Shown one piece after another: positions 54,298 through 64,000 of a stretch of DNA of 64,000 nt; within the stretch, counting starts at the first letter, position 1; the number at the start of each line of letters is the position of its first letter. A model generated the notes under the pieces. It was not told where the DNA came from, did not search any database, and saw nothing but the letters and a program-made list of their open reading frames with translations. Source of the DNA: Jaminaea rosea (Eukaryota; Basidiomycota; Exobasidiomycetes; Microstromatales); contig NW_020289979.1 in the NCBI RefSeq assembly GCF_003144245.1, positions 248,001 through 312,000 of the forward strand. The letters run 5' to 3'. The position numbers were made by a program, and so were the translations under genes.

Positions 54298-55400
54298 CAT
54301 CACCGTATTTCGCCGGAGGAAGCTATCCTAAACTGCAGCTGAACGCGGCGTACTGCCGCGGACCCTCGCTGGATGGCCCGTGCTCGAACCGCAAGAACTT
54401 CCCGATTGAGAGTCGAGTGCGTCGCCCAATCTTGCCTTGTCTTGCCGCGAAGGGCCGGTAGAGGAGTGAGAGCACAGCCCAGAGTCAGCTTGCTCGAGCG
54501 CTCTCACATGACGATGACGATGACCTACGCCGCCTTTAATCGCTGTTCTTGACCGTCTTCGTGAGGGCTTCCTTTGTGCCGTCAGAGAGACGCTAACGTC
54601 GCTTCCACCTTCCGAGTTCCGGCCTTCTTTGTTGGCCTCGAGGACGATGCTCCGCGACAGACAATGCAATGACCTCGTGAGACACTCACAATCCATCGAA
54701 AGCAGTGCTCTTCGCCCTCGCCTTCTCGTGCCACCACACGTCGCGGCCGGCTAGACTAAGTTCAAGCGCTTGTACAAGCCGCCGTACATAGGCCTCTTCA
54801 TTGTCCCCCAGTCTTCAGCCTCTCGCCTAGTAGCCTTGCTCTCACTTACGCGCTTGACGCGGCTCAATTGGACGACGCGGATGCAGTCCTGTCGGACCAG
54901 TCGACGCACTCCGATCGCGGGTGCGTTGCGTTGCGTTGCGTCTCGTCGTCTTCTGCTCCCGTCCCTCCAGAGCTCCCTGCCTCCTTTGCTTCCCTCACCT
55001 CACCTCTCGACGACTCGACTCGACTCAATCCGCTCCCTTGTTCCTTCTCCTCGCACTGCTCAGCATCGACGTACATATCTCTCCTCCGGTGCCTTCACTC
55101 CATCCTCAGCATACGCGCGAATACAAAAGGGCGGGCGTCGCGACGACTTCTCCCCCACGTCACGCAGCATCGTCGTCCCTCACCGCAATCTGGGTGAGGA
55201 TTGAAGAGGAAGGCACAGCATCCATCCAAGCATCAAGACCCCGATTGTTCAGCATCTCGCACGCACGCATCCGCACACACGCATCCGCACGCACTCGCAT
55301 GTAAGCATCGCCCTCCCTAGGCGTTGCTCGCTACCACCCTGTCTAACGTCGTCTTGCCTGCTTGTCACTCGTGTAGCCTAGCCTCTCTCGTCCGCCCGCA
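54298..55400. other. Intergenic region between the tRNA and an unknown gene
   Basis: About 1.1 kb. A minus-strand open frame of 122 codons (54328-54696) and a short codon-biased stretch at about 54690-54750 could not be joined into a convincing gene. The right half is the C/T-rich promoter and leader of the next gene, with CGCACG-type short repeats near 55258-55302. Confidence 0.4.
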
Positions 55401-56942
55401 ATGACCCCCGCCTCATCACGCACAGGCGGCCTCGCCTTCGGCATCCCGGCCCAGACGGGCGCACGAGCATTCAACGCAGAAGTGGCCGAGCACTTGCGCA
55501 TCTTCCGCGACCTTATCGAGAAGGGAGAAGCATGCGTGGCCCGTTTTTTCCATATGGGGGCGTGCCCGACGGACTTGGGCTTGCAGCCGCTCACAACGTA
55601 CCAGATTGCATTCCAAAAGACGGTGCGTGGTGCGAGGGCAGAGGCGGAAAAGACTTGGTGCTAAGAGGCTGACGTCGTAGTACCCCTTGGCCGCATCGCC
55701 CGCAGGCCTCAGTCACGAACCTGACCATCAAGGGCAAGCACGAGTTCCTGCCCGGCTCACATCTCGCAGAGGTTGCAGCAGCCAAGACTCCGCGACGTCG
55801 CAATGCCTCTGAGGGCAAGCTAGCTAAGAAGAGACGTCTTCAAGCCATCCGCGAAGAGGGAGAGGGCAGCGCTGGATCGGGCAGCGGTCAGCAGCAGCAG
55901 CAGCAGCAGCAAGCAGGCGAAGCTCAGGCGGACGACTCGGGCTTTGATGCTGATGCCTCAGGGGAGTACGACGGTCAGCATGGATACGAAGAATACGAGA
56001 GGGAGCAAGAGCAGCAGGACTACGTCCGCAGCATCAAGAAGCATTGTACTCCGCACGCCCGCGCAGCGAGTGAGGCGCCATACGAAGAAGGCGGATACGA
56101 GGTTGCTCACGACGACGGATACGTCGGCTACGAGGGAGACGAGTCCATGAACAGCATCGTTGTCAATCTCCACCCGCCTACGCCTCGCAAGCCGAGCAAG
56201 GTGAGTAGCAGTGATGGGGAGCATCAGTCACTCGTCCCATTCCCCTGATGGCTCAATCCTTTCCTCCACTCTCGCCGATCCGCAGCCGTCCTCACGTCGC
56301 CCGGGCCCACCCCGCTACTCCGCCCGCTTGCGCTCCGGCTCCATCACCCCTGCGACGTACGGCCTTGACGACCTGCGAGAGCCCTATCCCTCGATCCCGC
56401 CCTCAACAGCCGCGCCCAGCGAGTACTACTACGAGGACGGCGACGAGACATCCAGCATCGCTGCTGGCAGCGAAGCTACGACGCGCTCCAACATGACGGT
56501 CACCCAGGCGACGACGACCATGCCTGCTGGTGGCTGTCATCAAGGGTCACGGAGACGCTCTAGCCGACTCGCGAGCTTGCCTCCAGGCACCCTTGAACAG
56601 GACCCCGTACTGGACGCGGCCTACCAGCTCGATGGAGTGGCATTGGACGCAAACCAGAGCAACAGCCTGGAGGACATTTCCTACGAGCCCATCGACGATG
56701 TAGACATGCTGTCTTCGTATGGCGGCGGGTACAGCATCGCCTACTCCGATCCAGAGGAACAACGCCTTGCTCTCGAGCAGAACGCGGCAGAGGCAGCGAG
56801 GAGGGAAAGGGAGCTCAGGAGCCTTCCTGGACCACCAATGGATATCAGTGGTAACTTCGACGGTGAAGCTATGAGGGCTTGGCAGGCTGGGCTGGCCGCA
56901 AGTGGGGCGCAGATCAAGAGCGAGCCGGGCATTGGGCTCTAA
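55401..56942 (+). CDS. Protein of unknown function, Glu/Tyr-rich with a C-terminal SUMO-type site
   Basis: Three exons (55401-55622, 55706-56200, 56286-56942) join in phase to 457 aa. I do not recognise a family. The N-terminal 75 residues look folded: FNAEVAEHLRIFRDLIEKGE, then ARFFHMGACPTDLG, LQPLTTYQIAFQKTASVTNL and TIKGKHEFLPGSHL. A basic stretch (KTPRRRNASEGKLAKKRRLQ) resembles a nuclear localisation signal. A run of eight Gln and acidic, Tyr-rich stretches (GYEEYEREQEQQDYV) follow, and the C-terminus ends QIKSEPGIGL, in which IKSE fits the sumoylation consensus. A nuclear regulatory role is plausible but unproven. Donor GTGCGT, then GTGAGT, and acceptors CGCAG support the introns. Confidence 0.75.
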
Positions 56943-57515
56943 GCCAGGATGGAGCAGCATGCCTTACCACGGTCAGGTCGTACACGCAGCAGCACACGCA
57001 GATGGCATTTACATCACTCAGCATCTAGTCTCTTCATTCACGTTCTCGCATCCTGTCTCGTCTCAAATCGGCGCTCGTATGACGCATTCAACTCTGCATA
57101 TAAACTCGAACAAAGGAAGTCTCTTGGCCCGGACTCGTAACGCCTCACACCGACGCAACCACACCATGACAGCAACTGGCTTGCTTGCTCGCGTCTTGTC
57201 TGCTCGTATGTTTCGCTGTCGTTCTTGATTGGAATGAAAGTCTCCCTCTGTTGGTAACGAACAGGCTTGATATCGAGCATTGATGAGGATCGTAGATGGT
57301 GTCGCGCGACGTAAGCGGGAGCAAAGGAGGGGGGCCCGAGCGGACGGGAAGGGGAGCAAGCAACACCTCGATCCGATGCAGGTTGCCGATCTCTCCATTT
57401 CACCGTCCAACGACCGCACAGAACGGAGCATCGGGAGCCTCGAGCTCATCGCTCCTCATCCATCGCATCCATCGCATCCAACATCATCTAGAGCATCGAC
57501 ACATCGACAAGCGGG
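56943..57515. other. Tandem intergenic region
   Basis: 3' flank of the unknown gene and promoter of the Ubp8 gene. The CATCGCATCCATCGCATCCA repeat near 57462-57482 is minor. Nothing else is seen. Confidence 0.45.
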
Positions 57516-60002
57516 ATGGAAGTCGCCTCCAGCACGCCCGCCATGTCCGCGAGCCCATCCTCTTCATCTCTCGCCCCTCCTCCTGCGACATCGTCATCAC
57601 AGCAGCGAGCTTCTCCGCCCGCATCCTCATCTTCAATCTCCTCGAAGATCAGCTCACCGGCATATCGCCCCGGATGCAAGCATCTACGCTGCCTCCCGCC
57701 ATCAGAGCTCAAGACGATGCTGAAGCGGTATGCTCTTGGCGTCAGGTGGGGAAAGAAGATCAGGCAGGGCTTGGTGCAGAATCTGGAGTTGGAGGAGGAT
57801 GAAGATGAGCAGCAGAATCGTTGGGGATCCAGTACGCAGCAGAAGAAGGTGAGTGTTCCATGTTGAGACGCATCAATTCATCTTGCCAACCGTCGTGGTC
57901 GTGCTCACACGACTCACACTCTCCTTCCTGGCTTGCAGCTGCTCCCCCACCCGCTCTGCTCAGCTTGCTATGCAACGCTACACAAGCCCTATCTCTGTCT
58001 CTCCTGCGGCTATGCTGGCTGCTTCTACGGCTCTTCCTCCTCGTCATCGGCGGCAGTCTCCCAAGGATGCATCACGCGGCACATGACATCGACAAAGGGT
58101 GGCCACGACTATGCGATTGAGCTTCATTCTGGCCTGTTGTACTGCAATCAGTGCCAAGGAGCAGTACATGATCCAAGGTTTGAGGCCATCTACCATCGAG
58201 AGAGGGCGCGAGCTGCAGGGATTGGTGGGAGCAGTAGCCGTCATCCTCTTCTCATGGACTACACCGACAACGACGCTGAGAGCAGTCCGGCAGTCACTTC
58301 GCTCCCACAGCATCCGATCTCGTCGCGAGTTCCCCGAGGCATTCACAATCTTGGAGCCACCTGCTTCCTATCGGTCATTCTTCAGAGCTTCGTGCACAAT
58401 CCTGTGCTCCGCAACTATTTCCTCTCGGATCGGCATAACTCTGACTTGTGTGGGCATGCTGCGGGAGGGGAGTCCTGCGTAGCGTGCGAGATGGATCGGC
58501 TATTCAGAGACGTGAGTGGTTGTGACAATCTCCTCAGAGCAGGCCGACACTAAGATCCTCTCCTCCCTTCATGTACGCAGTTCTTCAACCACGACGCACA
58601 CCCACGCACCACCCTGCAGCCGCCAGCTCCATCCCCATGGACACCCAACTCCTTTCTTTACACCATCTGGCGCGCTCAAGCGCAGGAAGGCTCCCATGAG
58701 CTTTCTCAAGCAGGGCAACAGGACTCGCACGAGCTCTTCATCTCTGTGCTCAATGCGCTGCACACTGCCTTAACAGCCTCGGGGAGCGACCCGAAGACGA
58801 GAAAGGGTGACGTGCCGAGGTGGAGGAATGAGAACGATCGAGCAACGACGGACAACGGGGCGAATGGCAGTCACGAAGCCAATGGGCAGCACCATCATGC
58901 CTCTGGCCCGTCGACGGGCTTTGCCTCCCGTCTATGCGACTGCCTCATTCACCGCACGTTCGCCGGTGTACTCCAGTCGGACGTTCGTTGCCTCGTCTGC
59001 GGGTATCGCTCCTCGACGCACGATCCTGTCCTCGATCTTTCCGTCGACCTCAAGGGTCCCGCGTCGACAACGTTCAGCGGCTCAGATGGAGGTGCACTCT
59101 TCGACGATGCGGACCCGCTTGATCTACTAGAGGGACCGGCGAGCAAGAAGAAGAAGGGACCTGGGGGCCAGGCGGCTGCGGTGCTGAATGGCGGGGCGGC
59201 AATGAAAAAAAGCAACTCAAAGCAGGGCTCTCTGCTCCCTCCAACAGGCAGTACGTCCTCTCCGTCGCGCAAAGTCTCCCCAGTAGGCGATCTGGACGGC
59301 CCACCAGCGCAGGATCTACTACACTGCCTGCGCCGTTACTGCACGTCTGAGCGGCTCCCTCCCTCATCCTATTCATGCCCGCAATGCGGGCCAGTCGAAG
59401 CGTCCAAACAGCTCAGCCTTCGCCGTCTCCCGCCAGTGCTCTGCATCCAGCTGAAGCGCTTCGAGCATCACTTGCTCGGGAACAGCAGTAAGGTCGAGGC
59501 CAGAGTGCGCTTCCCCCTAGGACTGGACGTGAGAGAATTTGTTACTCCGAGCGTACTCGAGAGAGGAGAGCGTGCTAGAGATGGTGGGAGGAAGGGAGGG
59601 GGAAGAAGGGCAAAGAGAGAGGGCAGTGCGGGTGGCGAGGATGATGAGGGGGAGCGCAGTGCAGAAGACGAGGAAGAGGACGACGATGGAGCGTCAGACG
59701 ATCCGCTAGCTATCGAGTAAGTGCACGAGTTCGGCCTTCGACGAAGCATGACCAGAGACTGACTCTTCACCCTCTCTCGGCGTACCCGCAGCGACTTCCT
59801 CTACTCCCTCTTCTGTGTCATTGTGCACGAGGGTACGCTCAACACGGGCCACTACTGGTGCTTTGCGAAGTGGCAAGACAACTGGTATCGCTTCAATGAT
59901 GCTGAGGCGCCGAGAAAGGTCAGCGTGGCGGAGGTGGTTGCCCAGGAGAAACAGGTGTACCAACTGGTTTACGTGAGGAGGGGGCTTGAAAACGTGCGGT
60001 GA
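57516..60002 (+). CDS. UBP8: Ubiquitin carboxyl-terminal hydrolase Ubp8/USP22 (SAGA deubiquitinase)
   Basis: Four exons (57516-57848, 57939-58511, 58581-59716, 59792-60002) join in phase to 750 aa. The enzyme removes ubiquitin from histone H2B as part of SAGA. An N-terminal ZnF-UBP domain spans about residues 53-190: CKHLRCL, CSACYATLHKPYLCLSCGYA, then GHDYAIELHSGLLYCNQCQ. The catalytic domain begins GIHNLGATCFLSVILQSFVH, with nucleophile Cys253 in the Ubp8/USP22-like context, and CVACEMDRLFRDFFN follows. QQDSHELFISVLNALH, the zinc-finger Cys pairs CLVCG and CPQC, and LCIQLKRFEHH are present. The His box is HEGTLNTGHYWCFAKW with His700, ending VYQLVYVRRG. The Cys box reads GATC rather than the usual GNTC. 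Two disordered inserts (residues about 385-430 and 490-550) and one near 640-678 make it longer than yeast Ubp8 (471 aa). Confidence 0.95.
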
Positions 60003-60125
60003 AGCGGCAAATTTCGCCCGTGAGATAGGAAGAATAGCACTGCATTAGTACGAGTCAAGGAAGCCTCCAGGGTATTGAGATAGAGGTGGAGGAAGACAGG
60101 AGCGCACCGAGCCAGGTCCTCACGC
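60003..60125. other. Short convergent gap
   Basis: 123 bp between the stops of the Ubp8 and dehydrogenase genes. Confidence 0.5.
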
Positions 60126-61154
60126 TCACTTCGTCTTCTCCTCCATGAGCTTCACGCTGAGGTTCCACAGCTGCTCACCAAGCTTGTCATCCTGGCTCAG
60201 CTTCGTTTGAGATGACTTTTGCCCAAATTCGGCTCGATAGACATCCCAGCTACCTTCCTTCTCCACCTCGGGGCTAGTAGCGCCATACAATGGGGAGAGC
60301 GCTCCGTCCTCTACGGGCTGGAGGACGTACTTCTTGAGGACAGAACGACCTGGCGTGTACTTCCACAGTTCGGAGTCGATGACGCCCGGGTGGACAGCGA
60401 TTGCGTGGACGCCCTTGGCGGCGTAGCGAGCATTGATCTGGCGTGCGTGGAGGATGGCGCAAAGCTTGGCTTGAGAGTAGCGCATCCACGTTGCGCTTTG
60501 CTCGATTAGCCCGAGCTTGCGGTTGACGGTGGAGAGATCGGAGAATTTTGGGGATTGGAAGGGGTTAGAGGATATCATCTTGTGGGCGATGGAGGAGAGG
60601 AGGACGATGCGCGAGGCAGGGATTGAGGATGCGTCTTGGGTGGCACGCGCCTTATGACCTGCTTCGAGCAGGGGCAAGAGCTCTTCAGAGAGTACGAAGT
60701 GGCCCAGGTAGTTGGTTTGGAACTGGGTCTCGACGCCATCCTTTGTGAGCTCGTACGGACAGGCCTGTGCGCCAGAATGGGAGACAAGGGCTCAGCGCTC
60801 GTTCGGGTCGCGCCTCTCGGTACTCACCATTAGCCCTGCATTGCAGACCAAGATGTCCAACTTCTGCTCCTTGCTCGCGACCTCGCGCGCTCCATCCCTC
60901 ACACTCTGCAGATCGCTCAAATCCACCCGAACGAAATGCAGATCCAGTTCCTTGCCTGCATTCTGTTCCTTGAGCTCCTTGATGGCCTTCTCACCCTTTT
61001 CTGGGGAGCGCGAGGCCATGTAGACTTTGGCCCCATGCAGGGACAGCTGCTTGACTGTTTCGAGGCCAATGCCGCCATTTCCCCCTGTAACGAGGGCTGT
61101 GAGGCCGGTGAGGGAGGGGATGTCGCCGGCGGTGAAGTGATTCGAAGAGGGCAT
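60126..61154 (-). CDS. Short-chain dehydrogenase/reductase (retinol-dehydrogenase/WWOX-like)
   Basis: Exons 60828-61154 and 60126-60764 (63-nt intron) give 321 aa, typical of the classical/extended SDR group acting on lipophilic carbonyls or alcohols. The cofactor motif is TGGNGGIG (residues about 23-30) with SRSPEKGEKA after beta-2, suggesting NADP(H) because of the basic residue. CNAGLM is the structural NAG motif, split from the rest by the intron. The catalytic Ser lies in SRIVLLSSIAHK, and YxxxK is YSQAK. VHPGVIDSELW follows as expected. The C-terminal half (YGATSPEVEKEGSWDVYRAE) resembles fungal retinol-dehydrogenase-12-like enzymes. The substrate is unknown and no pathway partner lies nearby. 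Confidence 0.92.
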
Positions 61155-61665
61155 GATGACAGAGTGGGTCTACAAGAGGTTGAAGAGGAGGGAGTTGTAC
61201 TGAAGTGAGGTGTCCTTTTTAGAGCTCGGGCGTCGAACGGGATCAACGTCTGTCGCTCTTTCAACTCAGGGTCCTTGAATTGAACGCCTCTTTCGTCACA
61301 GTCCGGAAATGGGCAGGGGATGAATGCTCGGCTACGGTTGAAAATTGACTTTCTCTCCGCCGACCTTTCGATTGAGATGAAGTGGAGGAGAGATGCAGCG
61401 GACTCCGGATGACGCTCGACACTTGGCCCCGAATGCAGACACGGTTAGTGGGACAGACGACACAAGGAGGAAACGAGCGGGCTAGCATGCACACTAGTCT
61501 AGCGTTGGTCGCCAAGAAAGCGATGTCAGTGATGGACCACAAGTTGCTCATCTCCCATGCGCTTTGTTCAAATGACAGGTGATGGGAATGACGACGGGCT
61601 CTGCTTTCTGTCCTGGTACTCAGCCCGACGTCTCCCACATCGTCCACCTCTCCCTCTCGCCGTCC
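61155..61665. other. Intergenic region
   Basis: Promoter of the dehydrogenase gene and 3' flank of NUC1 (both minus strand). No gene is seen. Confidence 0.45.
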
Positions 61666-63140
61666 TCACTTGCCAAGACCAGCGGGTGCACTGTTGCTCC
61701 TCTGCATCCCAGCGGCCCTTCTGTTCGCATCTGAAAAGTCGCGCACGATGATATCGCACGAGACAAGATTGCACAGCTGCTTTGAGGAGGTCTTGACCGT
61801 TGACGGGAAGAGATTCAGGCCGGAGGCTCGCTCGACTGCCTCAACTGCGAGCGCGAAAGACGAATTCCAACGGTTAGCCTTCAGACCTTCATCGTCTGAT
61901 CATGATCTGGGACTCACCTGGTACCACAAAGCTCTTGAGCGGCGTGTCGTTCGATACACGGGCATTGGGAATAACAAAGGCGCCAAGGCCAACCCACTTT
62001 TCTCCAGCCAGATTGCCTGCCAGGCCTCTTGGTGTAAGATGGGTTGTGGAGCTCGAAGGAAGGGCCCCCTTGACGTCGCTTCCTGGCTTGCCCACGCCCA
62101 GGACTACCTTGGCGAAATGGGTCGGGACGCCAACGGAGGGTGGAGAGCCGATTACCCTGCGGCCGCGATGCAAGAGGGCGATTAGCCATCGGAGTCACTC
62201 CTGCCGCAGCTCACGTCGTCGTACTCACTCGTAGCTGACTCGCCACTTGCCGTCAGAGTCTTGCTTGGGCAGGTAGAGCGGCACAGTAAAGCAGTAGACG
62301 TCCCTGAACTGCCCGGTCAATCTTCTAACGAAGTCCTCCGTGTGTGCCCAGTAGTCCCGATTGAATCCCTCGCCGACCTGAGGCGCAATATTGGTCAGGT
62401 AGAACGTCTCGTCCATTGCCTGTTGGGAGAACTTGGCATCCGCCGCAGCCACCATGTGGCCGCGATCGTAGCCGCTGCGGAAGTAGTCGGCGAGGTGAGC
62501 ACGAAAGAGGTCAGGAATGCGAGAATCCTCTTTAAAGACTGAGTTGCTGCGATCACCCCGGGGTGGCGGAGGCGTGCCCGGCGGAGGAGGGACCTTGAGG
62601 AGGGACTCAGCTGTCATGTGGCAGGCAACCTGTAGAGGGATGCAGAGGGACAGGTTAGCTTCTATTGGTAACAGGCAGTGGTGTTGGGTGTACGCACCCA
62701 GCTAGGATGTCGTAATCGGCGATCATAGCCGGCGACGTAGGCGGTGTTGACGAGAAGGTCAGAGACGGGACCTGGCGTGAGGATGAGACGGGAGAGTGTA
62801 AGTATATGCGCTTGCCTCCGCTCCTTTGCTGCTCACCTGGGTATCCCGACGCCTCGATTGCTCCTCCTGCCGCCTGAGCTGCCCTTGCGAGGAGCCTGCG
62901 GTCAAGAAGATCAGTGTCGAGAAGGTTTGAAGTAGCGCCAGGCGGTGATGGAGTAGCCCCTGGAGCAGGAGGTGCGGGCACACCAGTGGCAGTCGTCTTT
63001 GTTGGCGGCACTTGCTGCTGCTGCTGCTGGTGTTGCTGCTTGTCCGACTTTTTTGAATCAAAGAGAGTAGCAATGACGGCTCCCGTCAGTCCTCCCAGAC
63101 CAAACAGGCCGACCAGAGTGGCCGTTCTAGTTGACGCCAT
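61666..63140 (-). CDS. NUC1: Mitochondrial DNA/RNA non-specific endonuclease (NUC1/EndoG)
   Basis: Five exons (62837-63140, 62698-62771, 62229-62629, 61918-62156, 61666-61844) join in phase to 398 aa. NUC1/EndoG degrades mitochondrial nucleic acids and acts in programmed cell death. The start MASTRTATLVGLFGLGGLTG forms a presequence or membrane anchor (residues 1-27), followed by a Gln/Pro/Thr-rich linker. The catalytic region has NTAYVAGYDRRLRHPSWVAC, LADYFRSGYDRGHMVAAADA with the DRGH motif, FYLTNIAPQVGEGFNRDYW (the metal-binding Asn) and VIGSPPSVGVPTHFAKVVLG. The end LPSTVKTSSKQLCNLVSCDI is family-specific. Compared with yeast Nuc1 (329 aa) it is longer in the N-terminal linker and has an insert before PLKSFVVP. 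All catalytic residues are intact. Confidence 0.96.
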
Positions 63141-63462
63141 GAGGTCAAGTGCTGAGGTCAAGGGAGAGTCAAGGCGGAACGAGGACAGTAAAAAAGCGAA
63201 ATGCGAGTGGCCCCAGCGAGCCGCGGACAAGGCGGAGACGGAGACGGAGACGGAGGAGCTCGCTCCCCCCGCACATGACTGAGCGTCAGCACAACGCCGA
63301 GCTCCTTTCTATTCAACCACACATCGAACAAAGCATCTTCACCATCAGACCTCGGTCGGGTGCTCTCCGCTTTGATGTCACGCCCACACGCGCTATCAGC
63401 CTCGCCATCGTGACGGGCCCTGCCGCGTCGACCTCTGACTTCCCCACCGCCACCCGGGCACT
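63141..63462. promoter_or_regulatory. Bidirectional promoter region, NUC1 and ATG2
   Basis: 322 bp between diverging start codons; no TATA box is evident. Confidence 0.45.
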
Positions 63463-64000
63463 ATGTTCGCCCTCCCCACCTTCCTTGGCGGATGGGAGCT
63501 GCCCACGCTCTCGTCCTACACCAGCCTCTCCTCTACCTTGCAGAAGCGCATCTTCTCCTTCGTCTTGCGACGGCTACTGGGCAGGTACGTCAAAGAAGGG
63601 CAGCTCGACTGGAACCAGATCGAGGCCGGCATCACGCGGGGCAGCCTCGAGATAAGCAATGTCGAGCTTGATCCTGCAGCAATCAACCAGCCTCTGGATG
63701 GTACGCCGCTGCGGGCAAGTGGCTTGGTCGTTGGGAGTATCAGTATGCAATTACCTCTCACCAACTTGCGCTCGGGCGGCATCTCGATCACAGTTAAGGA
63801 GCCGCGCCTCCGGCTTGAACTTGCACCTACCGTCGCCTCACGACAACGGCCGGGTCCGAGCAGTCAATCGCCATTAGACGCACCAGAGTCATTGGCAGAC
63901 TTGGCTGAAAGCCTTTTACATGACGACGTCGAGGGCAGACAGCTTGAGCAGTCTATTCAAGACTCAATGTTGTCTGAGGACGACACAGCGATACCCGGAT
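63463..64000 (+). CDS. ATG2: Autophagy protein ATG2, N-terminal part (runs off the window)
   Basis: Open frame from MFALPTFLGGWELPTLSSYT to the window edge (about 179 residues, incomplete). The segment LQKRIFSFVLRRLLGRYVKE, then LDWNQIEAGITRGSLEISNV, LDPAAIN, and GSISMQLPLTNLRSGGISIT, ending VKEPRLRLEL, is the chorein-N lipid-transfer entrance of ATG2. VPS13 has a related N-terminus, but the pattern of LDW-(I)EAGI-RGSLEISNVELD-AIN is closer to ATG2. ATG2 is a rod-shaped lipid-transfer protein that, with Atg9 and Atg18, supplies lipid to the growing phagophore. Full ATG2 is about 1600-2000 aa, so most of the gene lies beyond 64000. Introns further on cannot be judged. Confidence 0.88.
   Translation, partial: MFALPTFLGGWELPTLSSYTSLSSTLQKRIFSFVLRRLLGRYVKEGQLDWNQIEAGITRGSLEISNVELDPAAINQPLDGTPLRASGLVVGSISMQLPLTNLRSGGISITVKEPRLRLELAPTVASRQRPGPSSQSPLDAPESLADLAESLLHDDVEGRQLEQSIQDSMLSEDDTAIPG

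Noticed and set aside
54328-54760. Minus-strand open frame and a short codon-biased stretch near the tRNA
   Set aside because: The frame is Ser/Arg-rich without pattern, and the upstream stretch (RDVWWHEKARAKSTAFDG-like) cannot be joined to any sensible downstream exon. A resemblance to the N-terminus of SURF6/Rrp14 was considered, but the expected following residues are not found.
1-64000. A biosynthetic gene cluster or mobile element
   Set aside because: The genes are mostly housekeeping with unrelated roles; no synthase core gene, transposase, reverse transcriptase, terminal repeat or integrase was seen.

Overview
The window is nuclear DNA of a fungus, most likely a basidiomycete of the smut lineage (Ustilaginomycotina). 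The lineage call is an inference; no marker phylogeny was run. It rests on G+C-rich compact DNA, short introns of about 45-110 nt (one of 236 nt) with GTGAGT/GTAAGT-type donors, and long single-exon genes. Fungal-specific families (Pal1, Kre9/KNH-like, Dabb, RlpA-like small secreted proteins, alpha-arrestin, Swi1) point the same way. I saw no mobile element, CRISPR array, virus-like element or rRNA. Exon boundaries were read by eye and checked for phase and protein continuity.

Layout. 0-6.3 kb: 3' tail of an unidentified gene, Rieske Fe-S protein of complex III (-), a small Dabb protein (-), and a PUF RNA-binding protein (+). 6.8-10.5 kb: two secreted proteins (CAP/PR-1 and Kre9/KNH-like) around a 2-kb gene-free stretch. 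11.1-17.9 kb: one 2268-residue disordered orphan (-). 19.7-31.0 kb: alpha-arrestin (+), DNAJC8/Spf31-like J-protein (-), ceramide synthase (+), FAD-dependent oxidoreductase (+) and an unrecognised protein with a probable 15-nt microexon (+). 31-36.7 kb: sparse, holding a TATA-driven RlpA-like secreted protein (+) and RNA polymerase III subunit Rpc11 (-).

36.7-50.6 kb: Pal1 morphology protein (+), translation elongation factor 1-alpha (-), SWI/SNF subunit Swi1 with an ARID domain (-) and phosphoinositide-specific phospholipase C (-). 50.8-64.0 kb: Rab5-type GTPase (+), a single gene fusing NDUFAF5 (complex I assembly) to HscB/Jac1 (Fe-S co-chaperone) (-), intron-containing tRNA-Arg(UCU) (-), an unrecognised protein (+), SAGA deubiquitinase Ubp8 (+), a short-chain dehydrogenase (-), the mitochondrial nuclease NUC1/EndoG (-) and the 5' end of ATG2 (+, runs off the window).

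Most genes are housekeeping and are not organised as a cluster. The mitochondrial ones (Rieske, NDUFAF5-HscB, NUC1) are scattered. The most unusual object is the NDUFAF5-HscB fusion, which keeps a second presequence-like segment between its two halves. Other points of interest are the seven-fold EEK-LYE repeat in the arrestin tail, very small exons, an insert in the Rab5 GTPase fold, and a polyproline head on the DNAJC8-like protein.
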